From the NCBI GenBank assembly GCA_027186245.1, contig CP114484.1, positions 13,464,001 to 13,528,000 on the forward strand: DNA of 64,000 nt, given 5' to 3'. Below the pieces are notes generated by a model. The model saw only the letters and a list, made by a program, of their open reading frames with translations. It ran no database searches and had not been told where the DNA came from. This document shows positions 1 to 11,841 of this stretch, piece after piece. This DNA is from Coriaria nepalensis (lineage: Eukaryota > Streptophyta > Magnoliopsida > Cucurbitales > Coriariaceae). Each line of letters opens with the position of its first letter. Within the stretch, counting starts at the first letter, position 1. A program made the position numbers and the translations under genes.

Positions 1-3000
1 TCATTAAAATAAGTGGTGCAGCAATATTTTTCCAATGCTCCCTGTGCAAACACAGTGCAAATCATCACCAATCCACTAGTCTAAGACACGGCGTGAAGGA
101 AAAGTCAAGGATTCAAATAATCAAAGATGTTCTAAAATTTGCATTAACCAACTTCCCCCGGACGATACACCCAACACTTCCATGTTCAAATGGCAGAACC
201 GAATATACATACTAATTGCATGAATTCACTTGAAGATAGCAGAGAAAGTGTTGAGAAGACATAATGCAAACAAAAGCACCAATCCTCATCAAGATACGAA
301 TTCAATACTGTTACCACCATGCATATCAGACTTCCTTCACTACCAGTTCAAGGCTTCTGACTGACATTGAAAACATGAATCGACCACCAAAACAGCTCTA
401 ATTAGACTCTTTGAAGAAAACGATACTTATGGAAAGAAGGATAAAAAGAAGTCACAAGATGGTCAAAGAACAGGTCAAACACATCATAAGAAAGACAAAT
501 CCAAGTGATCCATCTTCATACATCCGGGATCTCGTACATGGTCTATTCTGCAAAATGGTTAGCAAAAAAATTCTTTTTCTATGTGGATAGGGTTGGGGTT
601 AAGAAAAAATACAGTAAAACGACCGATTGGGCTTATCTGGTCTTCATTAAAATAAGTGGTGCAGCAATATTTTTCCAATGCTCCCTGTGCAAACACAGTG
701 CAAATCATTACCAATCCACTAGTCTTAAATCACAGCTTGAAGGAAAAGTCAAGGATCCAAAAAATCAAAGATGTTCTAAAATTTGTGTTAACCAACTTCC
801 CCGGGCGATACACTCAACACTTCCATGTTCAAATGGCAGAACCGAATATACATAACCGATTGCATGAATTCACTTGAAGATAGCAGAGAAAGAGTTGAGA
901 AGACATAATGCAAACAAAAGCACCAATCCTCATCAAGATACGAATTCAATACTGTCACCACCAAGCATATCAGACTTCTTTCACAGCGACGGTTCAAGGC
1001 TTCCTACTGTCATTGAAACACGAATTGACCACAAAAATAACCCTAATTAAACTCACATTGAATGGCCAAAAATAAAAGACTCGTTGAAGAAAATGACATT
1101 TAGGCAAGGATAAGAAGTCACAAGATGGTCAAAGAATAGGTCAAACGCATCATAAGAATGACAAATCCAAGTAATCCATCTTGATAACTCCGGAATCTTG
1201 TAAATGGTGTACTCTGAAAATGGTTAGCAAAATACTTCTTTTTCTATATGGATAGGGTCGGGGTTAAAGAAAAATACAGTAAAATGACTGATTGGGCTTG
1301 TCAGATCTTCATTAAAATGAATAGTGCTGCAATACTTTTCCGATGCACCCCTGTGCAAACAGGGAGCAAATCATCACAAATCCATTGGTCTAAAACGCGG
1401 CTTGAAGGAAAAGTCGGAGGCTTCAAAAAATCAAAGTAGTTCTAAAATTTGTGTGACAGTAACAGGAGCCAAAGTAACTTTCCCAGACAATACTCCCAAC
1501 ACTTCCCTGTTCAAATGACAGAACCGAATACACATAACTGATTCCATAAATTCACTTGAAAATAAGAAGACATAAATAATGCAGACAAAAGCACCAATCC
1601 TCATCAAGATACGAATTCAATGCTGTTACCACCAAGCATATCAGACTTCTTTTGCTACAACCGTTCAAGGCTTCCTACAGACATTAAAATACGAATCGTC
1701 CACAAAAAAAGTCAAAGTTAATTGGAAACCTCTCAAAAAAAAGAACAAAACTCAAATATCTATGATGCAAAAAGGACAAGAAGTCACAGATGGCCAGAGA
1801 ACAGGTTGCAAGCATCTGAAAAATAAGCATGTCTATGTAATCCAAATTTATATCCTGCAAGCTACAGAATCTCAGGCATATTCTATAGAATTTGAGCAGC
1901 AATATTTTCTCTGACGATCCCTGTGCAAACACAGTCAAAGATCAACCATCCACTCAGGGACATGTGAAACTAATGAAGGATTCAAAAATTCAAAAAATTA
2001 ATAGAAAAAAGTTCCTTAAATATAGAGGGACCAATAGCGAAAGCCAAACCAACTTTCCCAACTATGCCCTCACAATTTCCTGTACAGATAACAGAACCAA
2101 GCATATATCCAGCTAACTGAAGTGATTGAATTGACAATAGTTACAAAATCATGTAAAGAAAAGAACCCAAAACACCAACTAAATATTGTTACCTCCATGT
2201 CAAACTTCAAGACGATATGACAGTTTAAGGCCTCCTACTAACATCGATCAACCAGAGAGCGAAGTCAAGCCCATTAAAAAATTATAAACAAAACAGTATT
2301 TAATGAAACTATGAAGACAAGAAGGATGTGAAGACGCTGCAAATTATCGAAATAACAGGTCTAACAGTATCTCGTAGACAACGGGCTTATTGGGCCATTA
2401 ACAATAAGTAGCACTGCAATGTTTTATCAAGAATTTTCTGCAAACACATAGTCAAGCTAAAAGACAACTTGAAAATGAAAAAGAAGTTCACGGATTCAGA
2501 AAAGTTTAACTTTCTTACACTATCCTCACATTCCCTGAACAAATAATCGATCAAATAATCAACTTGAAAATAATTGCAGGAAATAAAAAGACGGATTCTT
2601 GTTAAAATAGCCACTCAAAAATCTGTTACAACCAAGTACAATAATCCTCCATATCAAACTTCAAGTCTATACAATAAAGCAAGAAATCCTATTAAACATG
2701 AATTGACCATGAAAACAATCCAGTTTAGAAATCCTTGATGCAGGAGTTTCAAAAAATCTAACAAGCAAGAGGGACGAGAGAAGTCACATGGTCAGCAGCA
2801 CAGGTCGCACGCACCATGAGAAATATAACCTTCCAGATCGGACCAACTTGCTACAACAGCTCTGGCTCTCCTATTTAAACCTTAAAAATGAATCCACCAC
2901 AAAAAGAAAAAAAGGAACTCATCCATACTAATAACTCCAGATGAAAATAACAGTATTTGCAATCTATGATGAAAGAAGTCACGGATAAGGATGATTTAAT

Positions 3001-3250
3001 ATTCTGTAAGCGAAAGACAAATCCAATGGCCAGCCACGTAATCTTCCTGGTAAAACTACAGCATCTCGTAAGAATTCTGCGAAAAAATATTAGCGAAGAA
3101 CCCTATTCTGTATTTGGGATGGAGGTAGTGTGAAACACCGAGAAACAAAGACTAGTTTAGGCTTATCTTATCAGCATAGGGTATTTCCCTATGCTCCCTC
3201 GGAAAACACAGAATCAGGCATCTTCGGAACCTGAAATAAAAAGTCTTGCA
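1..3250. repeat. Decaying tandem array of about 0.5-0.8 kb units
   Basis: The block beginning at position 1 recurs near-identically at 644, recognisably at 1309, and in decayed form near 1888, 2390 and 3170. Each copy holds a conserved core around the short inverted repeat ctgtg-caaa-cacag, and a second conserved stretch (aagaagtcacaagatggtc) lies later in most units. Spacing is about 643, 665, 580, 500 and 780 bases. The leftmost copies are most alike and similarity drops to the right. Open frames inside are short and not conserved between copies, so I see no coding function. The array continues off the left edge. It lies downstream of a minus-strand promoter near 4.02 kb, so it could be a non-coding transcript. 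I do not recognise the family. Confidence 0.75.
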
Positions 3251-4014
3251 AAGAACTATATAAAGGGAGCCGAATCAACTTCCTAAGACAGCCAGGTTCC
3301 CCAGACAGTATCTTCCTATAAGCCAACAAAAGAACCAGTCTTCAGAACCGGATGGAAATAATTTGAAGACAGAAATATTTATGAGAAAGGAGCGTGAAAG
3401 AAAGTCTCCCGAGCCGGATGTTAGATCATGCGAACCACGAACCGCTTGGGAAAACATAATCATAATCTACATCAAAATCATAAGTATTAAAAACCGCCCC
3501 CAAAACAGAAACACGGATCAATGGAATAGAGAACAAGATGGATTAGTCTTAGCGTTCAAGAAATTTCCAATCGATCGCTGGCATAAGAGATTCCCCCAAT
3601 CGAAACGCCAACGAACAAGAACTCGCAAGAAAGCCAAACCAAACGCGTAGATCATATAATCAAATAACAACGCACGACGAAAACAAAAAACCACAATGAA
3701 CAACCATGATCCCAAAGGGAAAGAAACAAGAGATCAAACGCAAACCCTATTTCCCCTCGAGTTCCGTCGCGACGTAGACGCCTGTGAAATTAAGAGAAGA
3801 TTTCAGGGTGCGAACACCACATAAATCAACAAAATCAGCGAATATCGAAAGCAATCGAAACCCTAGAAAAAGCGAGAAAGAGGGATGGCAAAATCCTGTA
3901 GAACCATCCATAATCGCAAGCAACGGAAACCCCCAAGAACAAGTACGGTAAATAAGAGAGACGACCACAACCACAAGCCATGATGGTGAGAGAATGTGGC
4001 AGCGAGGGCATCAA

Positions 4015-4022
4015 TATATAGA
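4015..4022 (-). promoter_or_regulatory. Candidate TATA box facing left into the tandem array
   Basis: On the minus strand the sequence reads CTATATATTG, a good plant TATA box, about 35-45 bases before C/T-rich leader-like sequence near 3.98 kb. The first minus-strand ATG after it (3982) opens only a frame of about 48 codons. This suggests a long 5' leader or a non-coding RNA rather than a protein gene. No downstream exon of a recognisable protein was found. Confidence 0.35.
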
Positions 4023-4386
4023 GGGAGGAGGGAATGAAAGACGGCTGGGATTCAGGGATGATAAGAAAGTGAACGGCTCAGATGAATCCTGCCTGGGAAT
4101 TAGTTGGTCAAGAGGCGGTTTCGTACGCGTTTTTGTTCCCATGTTAATTATATGGCGTGAAGCCTACGCACACCAATCAAAAGAAGGTCGGTGGAAATAT
4201 ATATTTTTTTCTTTTTGCAGATTAAAAAAAAAGACATATTTCGTTTTGAAACATGTTAATATACTAGAGATATTCCTATTATCGTGATATAAGTTCGATT
4301 AAAACACTAATAAATCTGTAATTTTCCCCTCTAACGTGTTGAATCATTCAACGGCTTTGCTCTGGGATTGGTGGCTCCTCGATGAA
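4023..4386. other. Intergenic DNA without recognisable genes
   Basis: AT-rich spacer between the leftward promoter and the hairpin element. A 97-residue open frame at 3994-4287 has no recognisable domain and a composition typical of chance frames. Confidence 0.5.
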
Positions 4387-4533
4387 TTATAATTTATCAA
4401 ATTTTATTTTAAAATATATCTAATAATTATAATTTATTTTTTTTTAAAAAAACTTTTATAAAAAATTGATACTGTATCTCGAATTACTTATAATTATTAA
4501 ATATATTTTAAAATAAAATTTAATAATTTATAA
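4387..4533. repeat. AT-rich inverted repeat, MITE-like hairpin
   Basis: Two 46-base arms (4387-4432 and 4488-4533) are reverse complements with only 3 mismatches, around a spacer of about 55 bases. The flanks are also partly complementary (ctcgatgaa on the left, gatgagtca on the right), so the element may run from about 4370 to 4550. This layout fits a short MITE or a foldback element. It directly abuts the truncated uS9 fragment. Confidence 0.65.
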
Positions 4534-4559
4534 AATAATGACTCATCGGCCAGATTAGA

Positions 4560-4771
4560 CAGAACAAACCCCCGAACCCAGTGCCTTCTTGCACGACAAC
4601 GCGAGCAATGGCGCATTTGCGGCGACCGGTGACAATGATTGTTTGCGCTGCAAATCCTCCAGGAAGTCTTGATTTCACGTATTTCTTGAGGTCAGCTGTC
4701 TCCAATCCTTCAGCGAGCGAAGCAGGCACAGCGACAGTGGCGGAGACAACGAGCGGGGACGTTGTGAACAC
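4560..4771 (-). pseudogene. Fragment of nuclear gene for plastid ribosomal protein uS9
   Basis: A minus-strand frame reads into the start of a uS9 domain: LETADLKKYVKSRLPGG followed by GRRKCAIARVVVQEGTG, the N-terminal part of the plastid 30S subunit protein S9. Homology stops abruptly after EGTG; the rest of the domain, including its C-terminal basic tail, is absent. The frame has no ATG at its upstream end, where a stop lies just beyond. It is therefore truncated on both sides. Whether it is the relic of an ancestral local gene or a copied fragment cannot be decided here; its place beside DA1 resembles the Arabidopsis position of RPS9, which favours a relic. A functional copy must exist elsewhere in the genome. 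Confidence 0.7.
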
Positions 4772-4779
4772 TTGCCAAT

Positions 4780-6378
4780 GATCGGGTTATCAAATATGAA
4801 CTCCCTTTGGGTCCGGACTGTTCTCCACATGGGCCCATATTTATAGTGACGCTTTTTTATGTTTTATGCACGTGGGACATTAAAACTAGTCTCCAAAACT
4901 AGTCCTTAAAGAAGCACAATAAATCATAGAAACAATCAGATGTTTCTAGTAATTTTCTATTGAAATTGTCGATGATGAAGATGCCAAATTACACAAGTAA
5001 CACTCGCAAATCACCCAATAGGAAGCAGACATGTTGCGCGCAGCAAAGCTAATAACAACAAAACGTAACGAGTTTTGGTCAACAAACTTAGTTTGGGTTG
5101 GGCCTCAAAAATAAGATCGGGCAGGCCGAGTGGGCCACGTGGGTCCTTATTGACTATTGAGTACGGGTTACCATGCATTAGGCTTCTCGCAATAGCCGAT
5201 AGCCGATATCATGTTTGATTGAAACACGGTTGCAAATTTCAGGATGCCCAGCCTAATTCGTGGAGATGAAGCAAGTAATCAAACCTAGCGTTTTGACTAT
5301 CCTAACTTCCACAACGAGATCTACTTCACCGCCAAAATCAAAGCCCGGCCATTTTTCAAAGTCAATGCGTTTAAATTCATCGCCCTTCTCACCTACCCAG
5401 ATAAGAAGATAAGAAATTGTTGTCTGGTCTGGTACATTGTTTGAGAATTGAAATCGATAATGAAAAGCTTCACGGCTCGGTACATATGTCGAATACTCTA
5501 TTGTATATGGATTACAAGTGAAGTTTATTAAATGATATGAAAATTGATAGACAACTTTTTTGTATAATTTTTGGGTTTGTTGATTAGATTTCGCAGAGGA
5601 CGATCGAGGAGGGAGAGGAAGGCAACGCCGGGACTGGTTCATGAAGAAATAAAGATGGTTGCGGCGGATAATCTTTGCGAGTTTTCCGGCAAGTACTAAG
5701 ACCTCTGCATTTGTATCCTTACTTGGAACATGAACAGTTCCAGGCAATATTAAATTTCATTTAATTAATTAAGCAGTTGTTAAGAGCTGCATGGAACATG
5801 AAAGTTGATAAACATTCTCTCGGAGGATGTGGAGGGTCAATTAGGAGAAAGAAAGGAGCCGTAGCATATTGCATCAACTACAAAGCTTACGCATGGTGTT
5901 CATCTCCTGCCATCTCTCCGGTACAATACTATGTACTAGCTTAACTAAGTAATTCATTTAACATCATTGTCGTTAGCTAAACTCATTTGCGATATTTTGT
6001 AAATCGGCTATACAATCTTCCCACATATCATCACATATTGTATATCTGGGGATCGGAAAAGTCATAATTTCTTTGGTTGTAGCTCACCTTCACAAAGTGG
6101 AGGAGAGAAACAGTGAATGCATGCACACTATCTCCTCTAAAAATAGAAACCCTTATGCAACTCCTGCTCACCTCACTGTCTGCCTATGAGATCTCAACTA
6201 CAGATTACAAGGGCTCAACACTTTTCCTGCTAGATCCTTGCTTCACAAAGATCTCCATACCCACAGTTTCGATATTTCCTATATTATAATAATAATAATA
6301 ATTTTCAAATAATTCATATAACTATCATCTAACTAATTAGTATTGCAGACGTTGACCAGCAAAGATCATCTAACTAAT
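4780..6378. other. Intergenic DNA with one uncertain open frame
   Basis: The only sizeable frame is on the minus strand at 5253-5747 (164 codons). It has no ATG at its 5' end; the first ATG is about 37 codons in. I do not recognise the product. Residues such as FEKWPGFDFGGEVDLVVEV look protein-like but match no family I know. It could be one exon of an unrecognised gene or a chance frame. The rest is AT-rich with nothing identifiable. Confidence 0.3.
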
Positions 6379-6659
6379 AGTTCCTTCTTCGTTATTTTCC
6401 CCACCTTTTATTTAGTGGGAAACCGGAAAAGTCAAAGTCAAATATTGACAATTTTGGAATGGTCGGAGAGATTTGTTTTTTCGATTATAACTTATCAGGT
6501 CAACAGGGTTTGACAACGCAGAAACATGTCGTCAAAAACCCAGTTGGGTTTGAAACCTCTTTCTTTTTTTTTTTTTTGTGGGGGTTGGCAAATCGCGTCT
6601 TGACTTTTCCGGTTTCCCACTAAATAAAAGGTGGGAAAAATAAAGAAGAAGAAGGAACT
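6379..6659. repeat. Nested inverted repeat upstream of DA1
   Basis: The left arm (6379-6435) and right arm (6600-6659) are reverse complements with a 3-base gap and 2 mismatches; 36 bases (6400-6435 against 6600-6635) are perfect. Inside the loop a second inverted repeat pairs 6501-6518 with 6527-6546, allowing a 2-base bulge and a few mismatches. The structure sits about 330 bases upstream of the DA1 start codon, so the right arm may lie at the promoter or leader. It could be a foldback transposon or a young hairpin-RNA locus. Confidence 0.7.
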
Positions 6660-6993
6660 GCTTCTTAAATTTGTCTCTCTTTCATTCCTCCTCAATCGAA
6701 TATATAATCACCCAAAAAAGAATCACCCAAAAAGGAACTGCTTCTTTGCTTCTGAGCGACATAGAATCTATATTTTGATCGAGGTTTCTGCGATTTCTAG
6801 AGAGGTGAGTCGTCATCCTTATTCCTTTATCTGTTCGATTTCTCTTCGTTGAATTTGAAATTCAAAAGAGCATGTTACGCTGCAGGGATGAAATCTATAT
6901 AGGCTGATTTGTAATTGGGAGCTTTTATTTATTTCTATCTGTTCTTCCTCAGTTGATCGATTACTGCATGGGAAGATAAAGCTTAGATCATTA

Positions 6994-9772
6994 ATGGGTT
7001 GGATTAGCAAAATATTTAAAGTCGGTTCAAGCCATAACGTTTCAGAAGGGCACCACAATGATAGATATGGTGATAATCCAAATTACCACGCGCCTTCTAC
7101 TTCACGGGTAAGGAAAGAATAAAAAAAAACAAAGGGACTGGATTTCTACTATGTTTTTCTTTTCTTTTCTGCAATCCTCTTCTCCCTTTCTTTGAAAATT
7201 TTCTATCTTTTTTATAAAGTCTCATATTGAATGTAGGATTTGAGGACCGAAAACGAAGATATAGACCGCGCTATTGCTCTGTCTCTTGTAGAAGAAAATC
7301 AAAAACGGAAAAATGTGATTGGTGGGTAATACTTAGATCTCAACTAGTGCTGCAAATTCAAATGTGTTCGATACTTTCGCCTCTTAGTTTACATAGTCAT
7401 GACATGATGATGTAGATATTTCTTTGCAAATCATCATGTTAATACCTAGCAACGACTATACAAAATAGATACTTTAGTTTCAGTGTAAATTTTATCTTTG
7501 TTTGGCATGTTATGATTGACCCTTATCGTCCAATTGACTGATGGTCTTCTTACCTGATACGGATTGAATCGGTTGTTTTTATGTATTCGGTAGCAACTCG
7601 GGATTTTCAATTGGAAGAAGATGAACAACTTGCTAGAGCCATACAAGAAAGTCTAAATGCAGAGTCTTCTCCTTCGCCTAGTCCTCGGCATACAAATGGA
7701 AATATGCATCGACCTTTTCCAGTCCACTTTCCTACAGGGCCCAGGTATGACTGTTTCTTGGGAAACTTTGCAGGACAGAGTTTCTTCCTCCGAGTATATC
7801 TTGTTACTGAAGTGGTCACAAGATACACAAATAGAAGAAAGTCAACTTAATAAAAATATTTGTTTAATTATTTTTTCTCTAGAATATGTGCTGGCTGCCA
7901 TGTTGACCTTGGTTATGGACATTATCTCAACTGCTTAAATTCATTTTGGCATCCAGAATGCTTCCGTTGTCGTTCTTGCAACCTACCGATTTTTGACATG
8001 GAGGTGAAACATTTTGTTCTTGACTACCTTTTAAGCTATCTTATACCTCTTTGGCTGATTCTAAATGTATTATATATATATATATATAATTTTTGTAGTT
8101 TTCTACATCTGGGAATCACCCTTATCATAAATCTTGCTACCGAGAAAACTACCATCCAAAATGTGATGTGTGCAAGCATTTTGTAAGTATTATTTATTTT
8201 TTATCTTCTGTGGCTTTTTCATTTTGTAAATTAAGTTAAGAGGCACTTTACTTTGATCTTTATCTTCTTCAGATATTTTAATGATTATAACTGCTTGGTG
8301 GTGTTGGTTCTCCAAATTTTTTCTTCTTTGACAGATTCCAACAAATCACTCAGGGCTTATTGAGTACAGGGCACATCCCTTTTGGATACAGAAATACTGC
8401 CCATCTCACGAACGAGATGGAACTGCTCGTTGCTGCAGTTGTGAACGACTCGAGGTCAGTTTGATTGAAGTTGCTAGCATGTTATATGGCTCGGCAAAGA
8501 AAGAGCATCCATTATGTAATGCAGCAGCAGCAGCAGTAGTATGATTCATTGATTTTGATTGAATATATTTTTTTAATTAATTTTTTCTGTTTTATGCAGC
8601 CAAAAGATACAAAATATATTGCTCTTAATGATGGTAGAAATCTATGCCTTGAATGTCTGGACTCTGCAATCATGGATACGAGTGAGTGTCAACCGCTTTA
8701 TCGTGAGATTCTAGAGTTTTATAATGGTTTGAATATGAGATTGGAGCAGCAAGTTCCATTACTTTTGGTTGAAAGACAGGCATTGAATGAAGCTAGAGAA
8801 GGAGAAAAGAACGTAAGCAGAAACACCTTTTGACATTCCATTTTATATATAAAGCTTAGCCACTTAAGGTCTTACTATTTCCTTGTTTTCGTGGACAGGG
8901 CCATCACCAGATGCCTGAAACAAGAGGTCTCTGCCTTTCCGAGGAGCAAACTATACGTACTGTAGGAGTTTCTTTTTCATTTCCTTACTTTTTCTTTTTC
9001 CAGGGTAAAGAAAAAAATAAAGGTCATATTTATCTCATTGATGCTATAAATTTGGCCAGATTTTAAAGCGGCCTAGATTTGGACTAGGAAACAGAGAAAT
9101 GATATCGGAGCCCTATAAACTAACACGCCGCTGTGAGGTCACAGCAATTCTTGTCCTTTATGGTCTTCCAAGGTACTTGCTATGTCTCAAGTTTCTGTAC
9201 AACTATTGAAATTGTTCTTAGAACTCATAGAACAACATAGAGATAGATAGAATAGGCATCTGGCATCCCTGATTTGATTACCTGGCCCGTCATCCCTAAC
9301 AGGTTGCTTACCGGTTCAATCCTAGCTCATGAGATGATGCATGCATGGCTTCGCCTTAAAGGTGCTCTTCTACATCAAACTCTTTTTCCTTATAGGATTT
9401 ATGTTTCTCAAAGATATACTCACAGAATGTGGTTCAATATGCTTGCAAGGTATAAGAGCTCTAAGTCAAGACGTGGAAGAAGGCATATGTCAGGTTCTTG
9501 CACATATGTGGTTGAATTCTCAGCTCATAATTTCTGGGCCCGAAAGGAGCAGCATGGCATCTACCTCATCTTATTCAGCTTCTTCTACTTCCAGAAAAAG
9601 TACAAGATCTCAATTTGACAGGAAACTTGGGGAGTTCTTTCGGCACCAGATTGAAGCCGATACATCTCCAGTTTACGGAAATGGCTTTCAAGCGGGTCAA
9701 AATGCAGTGCGTAAATATGGTCTTCAAAGCACCCTCGATCATATTACAATGACTGGGACTTTTCCATGTTGA
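6994..9772 (+). CDS. DA1: DA1-type ubiquitin-activated LIM peptidase
   Basis: The model has eleven coding exons: 6994-7107, 7237-7321, 7594-7744, 7883-8003, 8099-8182, 8335-8454, 8600-8812, 8899-8961, 9060-9172, 9303-9361, 9450-9772. It reads through for 481 residues. Order: short N-terminus MGWISKIFK; ubiquitin-interacting motifs ([27 protein letters not shown]); a LIM zinc-binding domain from about residue 117; a LIM-like Cys/His region; then the metallopeptidase motif HEMMH at 364-368 and a conserved C-terminus. In Arabidopsis, DA1 is a cytosolic peptidase that limits the period of cell proliferation in organs, is activated by E3-mediated ubiquitination and cleaves growth regulators. This protein is shorter than Arabidopsis DA1 (532 residues), mainly between the UIMs and the LIM domain. 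The 5' leader probably carries an intron (donor GTGAGT near 6804). It could equally be a DAR1/DAR2-type paralogue. Confidence 0.92.
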
Positions 9773-10058
9773 TTCGCCCTTCATTGTATGCGACATTTTT
9801 TTTTTCCTCTTCGATTTTGGAAATATGATTTCTTACCCTATTCATTCGGCCTTCCATATTAGAATCCAGGCCTTTCCATAATAATCTCTTTTTATAGATT
9901 AGATTTTGTATATTGCTGTTGAATGAGTTTATTTTACTTGTTACTCTTCTAAGCTATAGATATTATCTTCCTACTCTGGCCTTTTCTCTCATTTCACTCT
10001 TCATAGATCATTCCACGCTTCTCGGATTCTCCGCTGGAAGCTCCGAGACGAATCCAAG

Positions 10059-11841
10059 ATGAACCGACCTGAGTTGGTAAGCCGGATCTCCCGCCTTATC
10101 GTCTCACAACGCTTCGATGCTCTCAACAGGCTCGCCGATGAGTTTTCAGACGAAGTCTTGGACTCCATTCTTCGTAGGTTCAGGATGTACCCTGACGCTT
10201 GCTTACAGTTTTTCGAGTTGGCCTCGAAGCGACTGAAATCCAGGCCCAATATCAAGTCGTATTGTATGATCGTCCATATATTAGCTAGAGCTCGATTATA
10301 CGACCAGACTAGGGCTTACTTAAACGAATTGGTAGATCTCTGTAAAAACAATTACACGGCATTTATCGTTTTTGATGAGCTTGAAAAGGTTTATCAGGAG
10401 TTTACGTTTTCGCCCACAGTATTTGATATGATCTTGAAGGTATATGCTGAGAAAGGTATGACAAAGTATGCACTCCAGGTGTTTGATAATATGGGGAAGT
10501 TTTCTCGAGTTCCGAGCTTGAGGTCTTGCAATACTTTGTTGAGTGATCTGGTAAAAAGTGATGAAGCATATACTGCTATTCTGGTTTACGAACAAATAAC
10601 TGGCCTAGGAATTATCCCTGATATGTATAGTTTGTACAATAATGGTGAAAGCATATTGTAAGTTTGGAAGAATGGGTGAAGCATTAGACTTAATGCAAAA
10701 AATGGAGAACTCGGGTTATGTGTTGAACATAGTGACTTATAACAGCTTGATTGATGGCTTTGTTGATCGAGGAGATCTTGAAGGCACAGAAAGAGTGTTG
10801 AAGTTAATGTCTGAAAAGTGGATTGAGGGGAATGTCATTACCTACACACTGCTGATAAAAGGTTAATAATGCAAGCAGTGTAAGATGGAAGAGGCTGAGA
10901 AAGTGCTTCGAGATATGAAAGACAAGTCTGTGGCCATGAATGAGCATGTTTATGGTGAGTTGTTACATGGATATTGCCAAGCTGGGAGAATGGACGATTC
11001 TCTTAGAATTAGAGATGAGATGTTAAATGTCGGATTAAAGATGAATATATTGATGTGCAACTCTCTGATTAATGGGTATTGTAAGCTTGGTCAAGTCAGC
11101 AAAGCAGAGGATGTTTTAACGCGCATGGCAAATTGGAATTTGCAACCAAATTCTTATAGCTACAATACGCTTGTGGATGGATATTGTAGCCTAGGTCATA
11201 CAGATGAAGCTTTCAAGCTTTGTGACGAAATGCTTGGACAGGGGATTGATCCTACTATTGTGACGTATAACACTCTTCTCAAGGGTTTATGTCATTCTTG
11301 AAAGCTCAATGATGCTCTGAAAATTTGGATTTTGATTTTGAGAAAGGGTGTGGCTCCTGATGAAATACGCTATTGTACTCTACTAGATGGATTTTTCAAA
11401 ACAGGTGATGCTGTTAGGGCTTTAATGGTGTGGAGGAACATGCTGGCCAGGGGTTTTACTAAGAGCATGTCTGGTTACAATACGATGATTAACAGTTTAT
11501 GTAAGATGGGAAAATTGGGTCAAGCGGAAGAGAGTTTCTTCAAGATGAAGGAGCTAGGCTGTCCAACTGAAGAAGCGTTTTACCTTCGGGATGAGATGTT
11601 GGAATCTGGCCTACTTACTATCTACAATACAGGATTTTGCAAATCATGGAATCTGGACCGAGCCAGAAGGTTGTTTCAGAAACTCGGCTCAAAGGGTTCG
11701 TCTCCAAATGTGATTACGTATAACACGTTAATTGATGGATACTGTAAAGCAGGTAGTATGGTTGAGGCGTTTAAACTGAACGACAAAATGACCGAAGAAG
11801 GAACTATGGACTATCAGTTTAGTAATATTGCTGTTTTTTAG
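10059..11841 (+). pseudogene. PPR protein pseudogene (At1g19290-like)
   Basis: The N-terminus MNRPELVSRISRLIV and repeated 35-residue PPR units (for example YNTLIDGYCKAGSMVEAFKL) identify a P-class pentatricopeptide repeat protein, a family that normally binds organellar RNA. The reading frame is broken. There is a one-base shift near 10630-10633, where the next frame continues the PPR pattern; two consecutive stops at 10864-10869; and a TGA at 11299-11301. Around 11570 the text jumps from one PPR region to the C-terminal one, so a large middle part is missing compared with the roughly 900-residue Arabidopsis relative. It has no introns, which is normal for PPR genes. It begins only 287 bases after the DA1 stop. 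An intact copy may exist elsewhere. Confidence 0.85.

Noticed and set aside
420..500. Resemblance of the TTCTTTGACC-like minus-strand block to TAS3 tasiARF
   Set aside because: Only a partial match, no miR390 sites found, and the block differs between units.
1..3250. Box C/D or H/ACA snoRNA genes in the tandem array
   Set aside because: GTGATGA-like and AGATAA/ACA-like motifs occur on the minus strand, but not with consistent spacing, pairing stems or conserved D boxes across the units.
5253..5747. 164-codon minus-strand frame as a firm gene
   Set aside because: No ATG at its 5' end, no recognised domain, no supporting splice structure; kept only as an uncertain note.
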